DNA from: Bacillota bacterium
Lineage (GTDB): Bacteria; Eremiobacterota; SpSt-956; JAKJGF01
Direction: 5' to 3'
Length of the DNA stretch: 54,591 nt
NCBI GenBank assembly: GCA_029555925.1
Contig: JAKPQU010000588.1
Span: 1 to 54,591 of the forward strand
A model generated the notes under the pieces. It was given only the letters and a program-made list of their open reading frames with translations. It was not told the origin of the DNA and did not search any database. Shown here piece by piece: positions 34,107 to 41,556 of this stretch; position 1 is the first letter of the stretch, and every line of letters begins with the position of its first letter. Position numbers and translations under genes: made by a program.

Positions 34107-35273
34107 ATGGGTATATATAAAGAATATAAATCCCACAGAGATCCGAGGAAATTTCTGGAAAAATTCTCAAAAAACATATCTTCTTCGGAAAAAGACGACC
34201 GGGAAGAAATTTCAGAGGAAACACCTGAAGAAACAGATGAAGAGAAATATAAAATCCCTGTTTCACGGGCTGCCATGGATTACCAGTATGTGAACAAAAA
34301 ATGTCAGGAGTTCCTGGTAGATCTTATTTCAGAAGAAGATTTTCGTTTTATTTTACAATCGGAAAAAGAAAAACTGGATAAATTCGGAAAAGGTTTTGAT
34401 AATTTCGGCTTTAAATCTAAAGGAATATCACAGGAAAGAGAACTTCAGATAAAAAATTTATTTTTAAAATCTGTAAAAGAATTTGATACAGGGTTGAAAC
34501 TTCTCGAAAAATGTCTGGAAAAGAAACAGAAATCTTTTTTAACTTCTGCCAATCACCTTATAACATCAGGGGGAGAAAAAGCTGCCTTTATAAGACAGCT
34601 TCTCGGCAAAACAGCCAGAGAGATCATAGAAGATATAAAATCTTATTATGAAAAAGAAAAACAGAAAAAAACAAAAGAACCTTCCGATAATACTGCAGCA
34701 GAAATTACGCCTGAAATTTATACAGAGCGGGAGCAACAGATACATGAAAATCTGGAACAACAGATAGACAAAATTACAGATATTCCTGTTCCGGAAGAAA
34801 GAGAAGAAACAATTATTCCTGGCAGAGAGACTTACAAACTGGATATTGAGCTTCTTGGCTCTATTCCTATCTTTTCTGGTCTCCCATTATCAGACATGGA
34901 AGAAATAGTAACTTTACTTCATGTAAGCACTCACAGAGGAGATGAAGTTCTATACAGAGAAGGAATGGAAGCGAACAGAGTCTATATTGTTGCTTCAGGC
35001 GAAATAGCCCTTTATAAAACAATGACTTCTTCCCCGGAAAAATCTGTAATGGTACTCCATATTAAAGAAGGTGATATTTGCGGCGATATGGGGGTTGTAG
35101 ATGAAGGGCAGAGGGCAACAGATGCAAAGATAATTTCTCAAAGTGCTGAATTATTATCTATATACAGGGAAGATTTTCTTGGCATGCTAAGAAGCTACCC
35201 GCAGATAAGTCTTAATTTGAATAAAATTTATTCTTTCAGATTAAGAGACATCTTGCAGAAACTTACCTTATAG
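34107..35273 (+). CDS. cyclic-nucleotide-binding-domain protein
   Basis: 388 residues. The N-terminal two thirds are polar, charged and helical (many Glu/Lys runs; no known domain). The last ~140 residues form a CRP-like cNMP-binding domain (LLGSIPIFSGLPLSDMEEIV, YREGMEANRVYIVASGEIALY). Its phosphate-binding cassette reads GDICGDMGVVDEGQRATDAK, keeping the Arg but with Asp where Glu is usual. No helix-turn-helix follows, so it is not a CRP transcription factor. It starts a three-gene unit with a small unknown protein and a TPR protein. Confidence 0.85.
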   Translation: MGIYKEYKSHRDPRKFLEKFSKNISSSEKDDREEISEETPEETDEEKYKIPVSRAAMDYQYVNKKCQEFLVDLISEEDFRFILQSEKEKLDKFGKGFDNFGFKSKGISQERELQIKNLFLKSVKEFDTGLKLLEKCLEKKQKSFLTSANHLITSGGEKAAFIRQLLGKTAREIIEDIKSYYEKEKQKKTKEPSDNTAAEITPEIYTEREQQIHENLEQQIDKITDIPVPEEREETIIPGRETYKLDIELLGSIPIFSGLPLSDMEEIVTLLHVSTHRGDEVLYREGMEANRVYIVASGEIALYKTMTSSPEKSVMVLHIKEGDICGDMGVVDEGQRATDAKIISQSAELLSIYREDFLGMLRSYPQISLNLNKIYSFRLRDILQKLTL

Positions 35274-35326
35274 AAACGTGAAGTATGAAAGAATCGATTT
35301 TAATTTTAGAAAAGAAGTAATTTATT

Positions 35327-35668
35327 ATGTATGCTGTTTATACAGGAAAAGATATTAAAGAATCTGTCCAATATTTAAAGGAAAGGCTCGAGAGGGAATT
35401 ATCCGTAAAAGTTGATATTATTTTTGAAGAAAAATTACATAGCCTCCAGGATCTGTTAAATTATTCAAAACTTATGAAAGATATAGATAAAGCAGGTGGT
35501 TCTTTTACAAGTTACCAGGATTTTCAGGTAAAAAACATAAAAAAACATGAAAAGAAACACAGCGGAGTGTCTATGTATATATATTCCGAACATATAGATA
35601 CATTTGCTTCAATAATTCAGAGTCTCGTAGATAAAAACTTTTCCTTTGAAGTAAGAATTTACGAATAA
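35327..35668 (+). CDS. small protein of unknown function
   Basis: 113 residues, mostly alternating helix and strand by eye (MYAVYTGKDIKESVQYLKER, then SVKVDIIFEE, then SGVSMYIYSEHIDTF). No signal peptide, membrane segment or known motif. The ribosome site is weak (AGAAG). It is ~50 bases after the cNMP-binding gene and 12 bases before the TPR gene, which supports a shared operon and a linked role. Confidence 0.7.
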   Translation: MYAVYTGKDIKESVQYLKERLERELSVKVDIIFEEKLHSLQDLLNYSKLMKDIDKAGGSFTSYQDFQVKNIKKHEKKHSGVSMYIYSEHIDTFASIIQSLVDKNFSFEVRIYE

Positions 35669-35680
35669 GGAGGATCCCAT

Positions 35681-36319
35681 GTGAATCAAAGAATAAATCT
35701 TTTTTTAACAATTTTAATACTGATGTTTAATATTTCTCTATGCAGAGGAGAAACAATAGAAGAATTATTCGAAAAAGGTAACTCACTGGCAAATAACGGC
35801 AGATATGAAGAAGCTATAGACTGTTACAACAGGATTTTAGACATAAATCCGAATATCTTCGAGGCATGGAACTACAAGGGTATAGCGCTTCACAATATGT
35901 TTATCTATAAAGGAGCCATTGACTGCTACAATAAAGCACTGGACATCAACCCCAAATATATAGATGCTCTTGTTAACAAAGGACTATCCCTTTCAAAACT
36001 CGGAGAATATGATGAAGCTGAAGATTGTTATAACAAAGCACTGGATATTAACCCGAAGGATATAGAAATACTCATAAAAAAAGGCTGTTGTCTTTATAAC
36101 AGAGGGGATTATGACGGAGCCATAGACTGCTACAATCAGGTACTGGATATTAATCCCAGATATGTAAGAGCATTGAATTATAAAGGAGTAGCACTGCACA
36201 ACCAGGGAGAATATGAAGAAGCCCTGGAATGCTATAATGAAGCGTTAAATATTGACCCGAATTATACTGAAGCATGGGATAACAGGAAAATCACCCTCAG
36301 AGCTTCAGGGAAATATTAG
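35681..36319 (+). CDS. secreted TPR protein
   Basis: 212 residues starting at GTG, chosen because AAGGAGG lies 7 bases upstream; the overlapping ATG is in another frame. A signal peptide (1-23, ending near SLCRG) is followed by five TPR units of 34 residues almost end to end (YEEAIDCYNRILDINPNIFE, YKGAIDCYNKALDINPKYID and so on). The very regular repeats suggest recent amplification. It is the last gene of the cNMP operon and probably works outside the cytoplasm. Confidence 0.88.
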   Translation: MNQRINLFLTILILMFNISLCRGETIEELFEKGNSLANNGRYEEAIDCYNRILDINPNIFEAWNYKGIALHNMFIYKGAIDCYNKALDINPKYIDALVNKGLSLSKLGEYDEAEDCYNKALDINPKDIEILIKKGCCLYNRGDYDGAIDCYNQVLDINPRYVRALNYKGVALHNQGEYEEALECYNEALNIDPNYTEAWDNRKITLRASGKY

Positions 36320-36324
36320 ATCAG

Positions 36325-36482
36325 GTACCAGTTATCAGTGACCGGTTATCAGTGAACAGTTATATTACTATATAAAAGTAATCTTTATCGTTCACTGTTC
36401 ACGACTCACTATAATCGTTACGTGTAACGCGTAACGCGTGACGGGTAGGTATCTTTTCACTTTTCACGACTCACGTCTCACC
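36325..36482. repeat. mixed heptad arrays
   Basis: TTATCAG/TGACCGG units, then TTCACTG TTCACGA CTCACTA, then GTGTAACGCGTAACGCGTGA, then CTTTTCA CTTTTCA CGACTCA CGTCTCA. The last units contain the stop TGA of the minus-strand YggT-like gene. The array fills the whole convergent gap. Confidence 0.85.
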
Positions 36483-36975
36483 CTGTATTTTTCTTCTTTA
36501 TCATTTTCTTCACAAGGCTGGCCACGGCTGATATGAAAGAAACCATAATGGCATATAAAGCTATAGCTATAAGGGATTCACGTTCCACATGAGGAGGTGA
36601 TACAGATGGTACAGTACCAAGCATATGAAAGACAGGAAATAAAAAAAGACCTGTTACTGTGTAAATTATATTATCCTTTACTCCGAAGATTAAAAAAGCA
36701 AATCTTAAAGTAATAACGGATAAAACTGCAGTGAATATATAGTTAATTATGTTGATGGCAATATTTATCTTTTTAACAGTGGAAAAATCTGTTACAACCT
36801 TCTTATTAAGCTTTCCTGAAACGTCGGAAATACCGGTAAAGGGCAATTCTGTATCACTACCGGTTATCATCTCATTATTCATCTGATGAAATTCTTCCGG
36901 AAGACCGGTAAAAGGTATTACATAAATGTCCTGAACCAATTCCCCTAAAAATTCCTCTACTAATTCCTCTGACAT
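36478..36975 (-). CDS. YggT-like integral membrane protein
   Basis: 165 residues from ATG 36975, where AAGGTGGT is 7 bases upstream; the GTG at 36987 falls inside that site. The first ~65 residues are soluble and acidic. Two or three hydrophobic segments follow: INIINYIFTAVLSVITLRFA, YTVTGLFLFPVFHML and LIAIALYAIMVSFISAVASL. The pattern LRFAFLIFG...YTVTGLFLFPVF...ESLIAIALYA resembles YggT-family proteins. It ends in a basic KKMIKKK tail. The role of YggT proteins is poorly known. The soluble N-terminus is unusual for the family. Confidence 0.7.
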   Translation of the reverse strand: MSEELVEEFLGELVQDIYVIPFTGLPEEFHQMNNEMITGSDTELPFTGISDVSGKLNKKVVTDFSTVKKINIAINIINYIFTAVLSVITLRFAFLIFGVKDNIIYTVTGLFLFPVFHMLGTVPSVSPPHVERESLIAIALYAIMVSFISAVASLVKKMIKKKNTG

Positions 36976-37013
36976 TTTTAACACCACCTTATTTTATTTC
37001 ATTATCTATTAAA

Positions 37014-37022
37014 ATTATACCA
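37014..37022 (-). promoter_or_regulatory. extended -10 promoter for the YggT-like gene
   Basis: On the minus strand this reads TGGTATAAT. Upstream lies an AT-rich run with repeated TGTTAAC/TTAACA units. Confidence 0.5.
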
Positions 37023-37040
37023 AAAAAATGTTTCCAAAAT

Positions 37041-37092
37041 ATTAACAATATTAACAATATGTTAACATTTTGTTAATATTTTGTTAACATAA
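37041..37092. promoter_or_regulatory. cluster of TTAACA / GTTAAC motifs
   Basis: ATTAACAATATTAACAATAT, GTTAACATTTTGTTAATATT and TTGTTAACAT follow each other at 10-12-base spacing, close to a helical turn. This could be an array of protein-binding sites upstream of the YggT-like gene. Confidence 0.4.
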
Positions 37093-37140
37093 ATCATATA
37101 TAAATAAAACAGTACCTGCGCAAAATGTAAAGAGAATCCT

Positions 37141-37188
37141 GTCATTGCGAGCGAAACGAGGCAAATCCATTCGCTCCTCGCAGTGACA
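37141..37188. repeat. REP-like palindrome (GTCATTGCGAG type)
   Basis: GTCATTGCGAGCGAA pairs with TTCGCTCCTCGCAGTGAC. This palindrome type (TCATTGCGAG...) is scattered in many unrelated bacterial genomes. Only one copy is seen here. Confidence 0.7.
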
Positions 37189-37214
37189 TAATGCGTAACT
37201 CCGGATAAAATACA

Positions 37215-37275
37215 GTGAGCAGTAAATGGAAGATGTCTTCACTATTCACTGCTCACTATTCACTATTTACACTAT
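37215..37275. repeat. heptad array (TTCACTA class)
   Basis: CAGTGAGCAGTAAAT, then TTCACTA TTCACTG CTCACTA TTCACTA TTTACAC in period 7. It abuts the stop codon of the AOR gene. Confidence 0.85.
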
Positions 37276-39018
37276 TTATTTCTGTTCTGTAATTCCTGCC
37301 ATTTCCCAGTAAAGTTTGTTTTTCCTCTTAAAACTCTCCTCATCCGGGTAATTTCCTGCAGATTTTACCCTGTAAAGCTTACCGGGAAGTTCTAACGAAA
37401 ATGGATCAAAACCATTTGCCATCTTAAAAGCCATTTTTTCCATATGTATTCTTTTACTTAAATCATCCAGACTCTGTTCATCCCAGGAATGGCCAAGAAG
37501 ATTCAACAGTTTAATTACCCTGTCTTTTTTATATATTTCCCTGGCAAAAAGGCATATTACAAGGCTATTCAATATAAAACGCCATCTTTCTTCAGAAAGG
37601 AGCGTTTCCACCTGTTTTACTTCATCTATCTGAGTGGTAAGAAGTTTCTGATCAAGGCTGTAAGAGGCATTGTCTAAATGGGAATGGCGGTTGCCCACAC
37701 AGAAGCCAAGATAGGTATTTTCTCCCGTCATATATCCAGGAGACTCATTTTTTCCGAAACATATGGCAAGGTCAAGGCCTCCGTATTTTCTTCCGCAGTA
37801 ATCTGCCCCTGCCTCAAGATCCCTGTAAAACTCATTGTAACCTGCAGCAATTCTTCTCATCATTTCCATATAGGTAGATGTATCACCGAAGGCTAAAGGC
37901 AACTCTGTTTGCTTTAAATTTATTATGCCATGAAGAAATGCGTCTGTAGCCCAGGCAAGGGTAACCCCCATACTTATGGCATCCCATCCCTGTTTTTCAA
38001 TATATTCAAGTAATCTTAATATATCAGGGGCATAACTTATACTCAGATTACTTCCCAGAGCATAGATAAGTTCATGATCATAGGAAACTTTCACTGTCTT
38101 ATAGTGGCATGGTTCTGAGAATTTCTCTCTGAGTGTTCCTATGTGGATACATCCTACGGGACAGTGTGCACAGGCAGTATGCTGTATCAGATAATCAGAA
38201 GCAAATTTCTCGCCTGAAATCTGTGAAGAGCCTTCAAAATATCCCTGGGAAAAATTCCTTGTAGGGAGACCTCCTATTTTACTGAGAGGTATTACATTCA
38301 CAGAGGTTCCGTAGTCATGATATTTTTTCATAAGTGTTGATTCTTTAATCTCAGTATAAATTTCACTGTAAAATTTATTATATTCTTTTTTATCCAATAC
38401 CGGTAAAGATTTTGTTCCTCCAATAACAAATCCTTTAAGATTTTTACTTCCCAGTACTGCACCTATACCGAGACGTCCAAAATGGCGGGAACCGTCAACT
38501 GTAACACAGGCGAACCGGGAAAGTCTCTCTCCTGCCGGGCCAATTCTGGCAACAGAGAGTTTCCCTTTACCTCCTTCTGCTTCTCTCAAAATCCTCTCTG
38601 TGGCAGGGGCAGACTGGCCCCAGATGGAGCCTGCATCTTTGAACTCTACTTTATCATTGTAGATACATATATAGCATGGCTTTTTCGCTTTCCCTGTTAT
38701 TATTATAGATGAAAAGCCTGCACTGTTCATACCCTGAAAAAACCGTCCTCCTCCATGAGATTCACCCATGTTTCCGGTAAGAGGTGATTTGAACATGGCA
38801 ACAGTTTTTGTTATTACAGGGAAATAGCCGTTTAAAGGGCCCGTATTAAATATAACCGGATTTTTCGGATCCAGCGGGTCTATACCCTCAGGACATTCCC
38901 TGTTTAACAATTTTGTACCTGCCCCTGTACCCCCCATCCATTGACTATAAAGTTCACTGTCTTCCGATATGTCGTATTTTTTTGTTTCCAGATCTATTTT
39001 TAATATTTTTCTGTGCAT
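37276..39018 (-). CDS. aldehyde:ferredoxin oxidoreductase (tungsten, AOR family)
   Basis: 580 residues, close to the usual ~600. The N-terminal tungstopterin-binding domain shows GGTGAGTKLLN, NTGPLNG, GGGRFFQGMNSAGFSSIIITG and GRLGIGAVLGSKNLK. The [4Fe-4S] ligands are CAHCPVGC (near 284-291) with a fourth Cys in NSLVICLF. AOR enzymes oxidise aldehydes to acids, reducing ferredoxin, and are typical of anaerobes. No partner ferredoxin or tungstate transporter lies nearby. GGAGG precedes ATG. An E3 element sits in the leader, between an extended -10 (39164-39172) and the start. Confidence 0.93.
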   Translation of the reverse strand: MHRKILKIDLETKKYDISEDSELYSQWMGGTGAGTKLLNRECPEGIDPLDPKNPVIFNTGPLNGYFPVITKTVAMFKSPLTGNMGESHGGGRFFQGMNSAGFSSIIITGKAKKPCYICIYNDKVEFKDAGSIWGQSAPATERILREAEGGKGKLSVARIGPAGERLSRFACVTVDGSRHFGRLGIGAVLGSKNLKGFVIGGTKSLPVLDKKEYNKFYSEIYTEIKESTLMKKYHDYGTSVNVIPLSKIGGLPTRNFSQGYFEGSSQISGEKFASDYLIQHTACAHCPVGCIHIGTLREKFSEPCHYKTVKVSYDHELIYALGSNLSISYAPDILRLLEYIEKQGWDAISMGVTLAWATDAFLHGIINLKQTELPLAFGDTSTYMEMMRRIAAGYNEFYRDLEAGADYCGRKYGGLDLAICFGKNESPGYMTGENTYLGFCVGNRHSHLDNASYSLDQKLLTTQIDEVKQVETLLSEERWRFILNSLVICLFAREIYKKDRVIKLLNLLGHSWDEQSLDDLSKRIHMEKMAFKMANGFDPFSLELPGKLYRVKSAGNYPDEESFKRKNKLYWEMAGITEQK

Positions 39019-39057
39019 AATAACCTCCTTTTCAAGACGTATGACATAGGATTACCG

Positions 39058-39137
39058 ACCTGAGCATAAGCATGTAACAGGCATATTCCTCCCGTCACGC
39101 GTTACGCGTTACGAGAGCATATATATTATTTATGCTC
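39058..39137. repeat. E3 element in the AOR leader
   Basis: GACCTGAGCATAAGCATGTA ... CTCCCGTCACGCGTTACGCG ... ATATTATTTATGCTCA. The AGCATAA and TTATGCT tips form inverted ends. It matches the copy at 46491-46580. Confidence 0.8.
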
Positions 39138-39163
39138 ACCTCATTAAGAATAGAAGTGAAATA

Positions 39164-39172
39164 ATTATAACA
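39164..39172 (-). promoter_or_regulatory. extended -10 promoter for the AOR gene
   Basis: On the minus strand this reads TGTTATAAT. The message would include the whole E3 element in its ~140-base leader. Confidence 0.5.
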
Positions 39173-39195
39173 TGCTTTCTGTAAAGAGAAAATAC

Positions 39196-39225
39196 TTGAC
39201 AGTTTACTTCATAATCCTTCATAAT
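39196..39225 (+). promoter_or_regulatory. leftover promoter of the chrA remnant
   Basis: TTGACA (39196-39201), an 18-base spacer and CATAAT (39220-39225). It lies ~55 bases before the remnant frame. Confidence 0.5.
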
Positions 39226-39280
39226 TAAATCAGGAAAAAAATAAAATCAGGGGGTTTTTCTCTTAACTGAAAAAAAATAT

Positions 39281-39574
39281 TTAACAGAAAATCCGTCATT
39301 ATATTCTCTGGCATCTGCCTTTTTCAGGCTTGGCCTTACTGCGTTCGGAGGGCCTGCCATGATAGCATACATAAGAAAAATGTCAGTAGAAGAAAAAAAA
39401 TGGCTTGATGACGAAACCTTTCGTGACGGTATTGCTCTCTGTCAGTCCATTCCCGGCGCTACTGCCATACAATCTTCTGCCCAGGAAGTGTCATATCGAT
39501 ATTTATTTTATAAAATTAAAAGATTGAAAGTAAAAACTTTCAATCTTTTCTTTTTTTTCTCTTATAATCGTTAA
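39281..39574 (+). pseudogene. chromate transporter (ChrA family) N-terminal remnant
   Basis: Read from 39281, the frame gives NPSLYSLASAFFRLGLTAFG, GPAMIAYIRKMSVEEKKWLD and DETFRDGIALCQSIPGATA, the unmistakable N-terminus of ChrA-type transporters. These are usually ~370-400 residues. Similarity stops after about 65 residues (IQSSAQ), and the frame then runs through a terminator hairpin and ends. No ATG or GTG starts the conserved part, and an in-frame stop lies at 39242. AGGGGG upstream looks like an old ribosome site. Promoter and terminator survive, so the gene was probably cut by an internal deletion and lost its start. Confidence 0.85.
39518..39558 (+). terminator. strong rho-independent terminator
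   Basis: A 14-base perfect stem (AAAAGATTGAAAGT with ACTTTCAATCTTTT), an AAAA loop, then CTTTTTTTTCT. It lies at the end of the chrA remnant. Confidence 0.9.
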
Positions 39575-39613
39575 TTACCTCGCGTCACGCATCACGCATT
39601 ACCCATCACGAAT
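39575..39613. repeat. heptad array (ATCACGC class)
   Basis: GCGTCACGCATCACGCATTA then CCCATCACGA, between the chrA remnant and the esterase gene end. Confidence 0.75.
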
Positions 39614-40310
39614 TAAACGAATAATAATGGAACTGGAGGGAATTATAAATCTGATTTACCCATAAAGGCCAGTCATGAGGGCCTTCATCTATGGCAAATT
39701 CACAGTAGAAACCCAGGCTTCTAAGGAAATCGGAAAAATGCCTGTTCCCTTCTATAACCTCAGGTTCTGCAGTGCCGACACCTATTCTGAATCTCATACC
39801 CAGGTGTCTCAGATAATCCTGTTTTTCCATTACCAGATTATAGGTTTCCTCACCGAAACCGCCGCTCAGAGCACCTATGGAGCAGTAAACTTCAGGATAC
39901 CAGAGAGCCATACGTACTGCCCATCCTGCACCGAGAGACAATCCTTCAATCCCTCTGTGACCTCTGGATGGAATAACTCTATATTCATATTCAATATGAC
40001 CGAGAAGATCTCTTCCCAGATAGGAAGCAAAAGCTTCTTTCATATGAGGATTAAGAGCTGCATCATCTTTATCCGGCATTACTATTATCATTTCACCTGT
40101 TCTTCCGCTGTAAATGAGATTATCCATATGTTCATGGACTCTACCCTTTTCACACCAGGTTTTCTCATAATCCATCAATCCTGGAAGAAGATAAAGAGAC
40201 GAATAATAGACATTATTATTATTCCAGTAACTCGGAGGAAGATAAATGCAGTATCTCATTTCTTTATTCAAGCTGGGACAATAAAAAGATTTATGAAGTA
40301 CATCTGACAT
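39606..40310 (-). CDS. esterase, enterochelin-esterase/esterase D-like alpha/beta hydrolase
   Basis: 234 residues from ATG 40310 (AAAGGAGC upstream); the longer frame to 40376 has no ribosome site. The fold is that of PF00756 esterases. The nucleophile lies in GLSLGAGWA (GxSxG), a likely catalytic His in DEGPHDWPLW near the C-terminus, and an Asp in the region between. An early conserved piece is IYLPPSYWNN...LYLLPGLMD. There is no signal peptide, so it should be cytoplasmic. The substrate is unknown (acyl or feruloyl ester, S-formylglutathione-like). It is the last gene of the minus-strand signalling cluster. Confidence 0.87.
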   Translation of the reverse strand: MSDVLHKSFYCPSLNKEMRYCIYLPPSYWNNNNVYYSSLYLLPGLMDYEKTWCEKGRVHEHMDNLIYSGRTGEMIIVMPDKDDAALNPHMKEAFASYLGRDLLGHIEYEYRVIPSRGHRGIEGLSLGAGWAVRMALWYPEVYCSIGALSGGFGEETYNLVMEKQDYLRHLGMRFRIGVGTAEPEVIEGNRHFSDFLRSLGFYCEFAIDEGPHDWPLWVNQIYNSLQFHYYSFNS

Positions 40311-40372
40311 ATAATAGCTCCTTTCGATAAAAAAATTTATCTGCTCATTGTAACAAAAGAAGTAGATTAATG

Positions 40373-41488
40373 TCAATATAAAGTGAAATACACAGTAGTT
40401 CCTCTACCGGGAGCACTTTCTATCCATACTTCTCCGCCATGACGTCTGATTATACGGTGTACTGTGGCAAGACCTATACCTGTTCCTTCAAATTCATCTG
40501 CACTGTGCACTCTCTGAAAAGGTGCAAAGAGTTTGTCACCGTATTTCATATCGAAACCTGCGCCATTATCTCTAACAAAATAAATATTTTTACTGTCCTT
40601 TACAATCATACCTGCTTCTATCTCTGCATAAGTTTGTTTTGAAGTAAATTTCCAGGCATTTTCAAAAAGATTTACCAGAACTATTCTCATTAAATTATTA
40701 TCTGCTCTTACTTTAAGAGAGGGATTGACGGTAAACCTGACCTGTCTTTCAGGGTTTCTCCCGCGAAGTTCTTCTATTATTGTTTTAGCCAGAGAGGTCA
40801 TATTAACTTCTTCATAATTCATATGAGTCCGACTGACCCGTGACAGATCAAGAAGATCGTCTATCAGTTGCGACATGTGCTGACCTGCAGAACAGATACG
40901 TTTAAGAAAATCTCTGCCATCATCATCTAAAATATCGTAATAATCCTCAAGCAGTACCCTGCTGAAACCATTTATACTTCTCAGAGGAGCTCTCAGGTCA
41001 TGAGAAACGGAATAGGAAAAGGCTTCCAGTTCCTTGTTGGCAGCTTCAAGCTGGGCAGTACGTTCAGTCACTCTCTGCTCCAGTTCTGTATTCAGTCTTT
41101 TGATTTCATTCTCTGCATTTCTGCGTTCCGTAATATCTTCAAAAGCTACCAGAATACCAGTCACATTACCCTGTCCGTCATGAAGGGGCACTTTACTTGT
41201 ATCAAGCCAGGATTGACTTCCATCTGCTCTTAAAGCCGGTTCAATAATATGATATTGAGGCTTATTGGATTCCATAACCTTCCTGTCACATTCAAGAAAA
41301 AATTCTGTTTCTTCTTTTTTCCATGGTAAGTCCCAGTCGGTTTTACCCACAATTTCTTCAGCGTCGGAAAGTCCAATCATTCTGGCATAATTTTTATTAC
41401 ATCCCAGAAAAACGGAGTTACGATCTTTCCAGCAGATAAACTGGGGAATTGAATCCATAACCTTCTGCAGCATCTGTCTTGCAGACAT
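40373..41488 (-). CDS. PAS histidine kinase, N-terminally shortened
   Basis: 371 residues: one PAS domain (~5-125), a short coiled coil, HisKA with SVSHDLRAPLRSING (phosphorylated His in SHDLR, ~155-170), and HATPase with NLFENAWKF, RDNGAGFDM and GTGIGLATVHRI. The gene starts at ATG with AGGAAG upstream. In frame before the ATG are ~20 codons (FTVFFDITEHKTIQEEI) that are the typical end of another PAS domain, preceded by TAA. The gene therefore once carried at least one more PAS. No receiver domain is attached. It follows the large hybrid kinase by ~70 bases. Confidence 0.88.
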   Translation of the reverse strand: MSARQMLQKVMDSIPQFICWKDRNSVFLGCNKNYARMIGLSDAEEIVGKTDWDLPWKKEETEFFLECDRKVMESNKPQYHIIEPALRADGSQSWLDTSKVPLHDGQGNVTGILVAFEDITERRNAENEIKRLNTELEQRVTERTAQLEAANKELEAFSYSVSHDLRAPLRSINGFSRVLLEDYYDILDDDGRDFLKRICSAGQHMSQLIDDLLDLSRVSRTHMNYEEVNMTSLAKTIIEELRGRNPERQVRFTVNPSLKVRADNNLMRIVLVNLFENAWKFTSKQTYAEIEAGMIVKDSKNIYFVRDNGAGFDMKYGDKLFAPFQRVHSADEFEGTGIGLATVHRIIRRHGGEVWIESAPGRGTTVYFTLY

Positions 41489-41556
41489 AATTTCTTCCTG
41501 TATTGTTTTATGTTCAGTAATATCAAAGAAAACGGTAAATTACATGGTAGAGAAAA

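Noticed and set aside
39675..40307. 210-codon plus-strand frame opposite the esterase
   Set aside because: Antisense shadow of a well-supported gene; no motif, no ribosome site.
40311..40376. 22-residue extension of the esterase
   Set aside because: No ribosome site; ATG 40310 has AAAGGAGC at the right distance and fits the family start.
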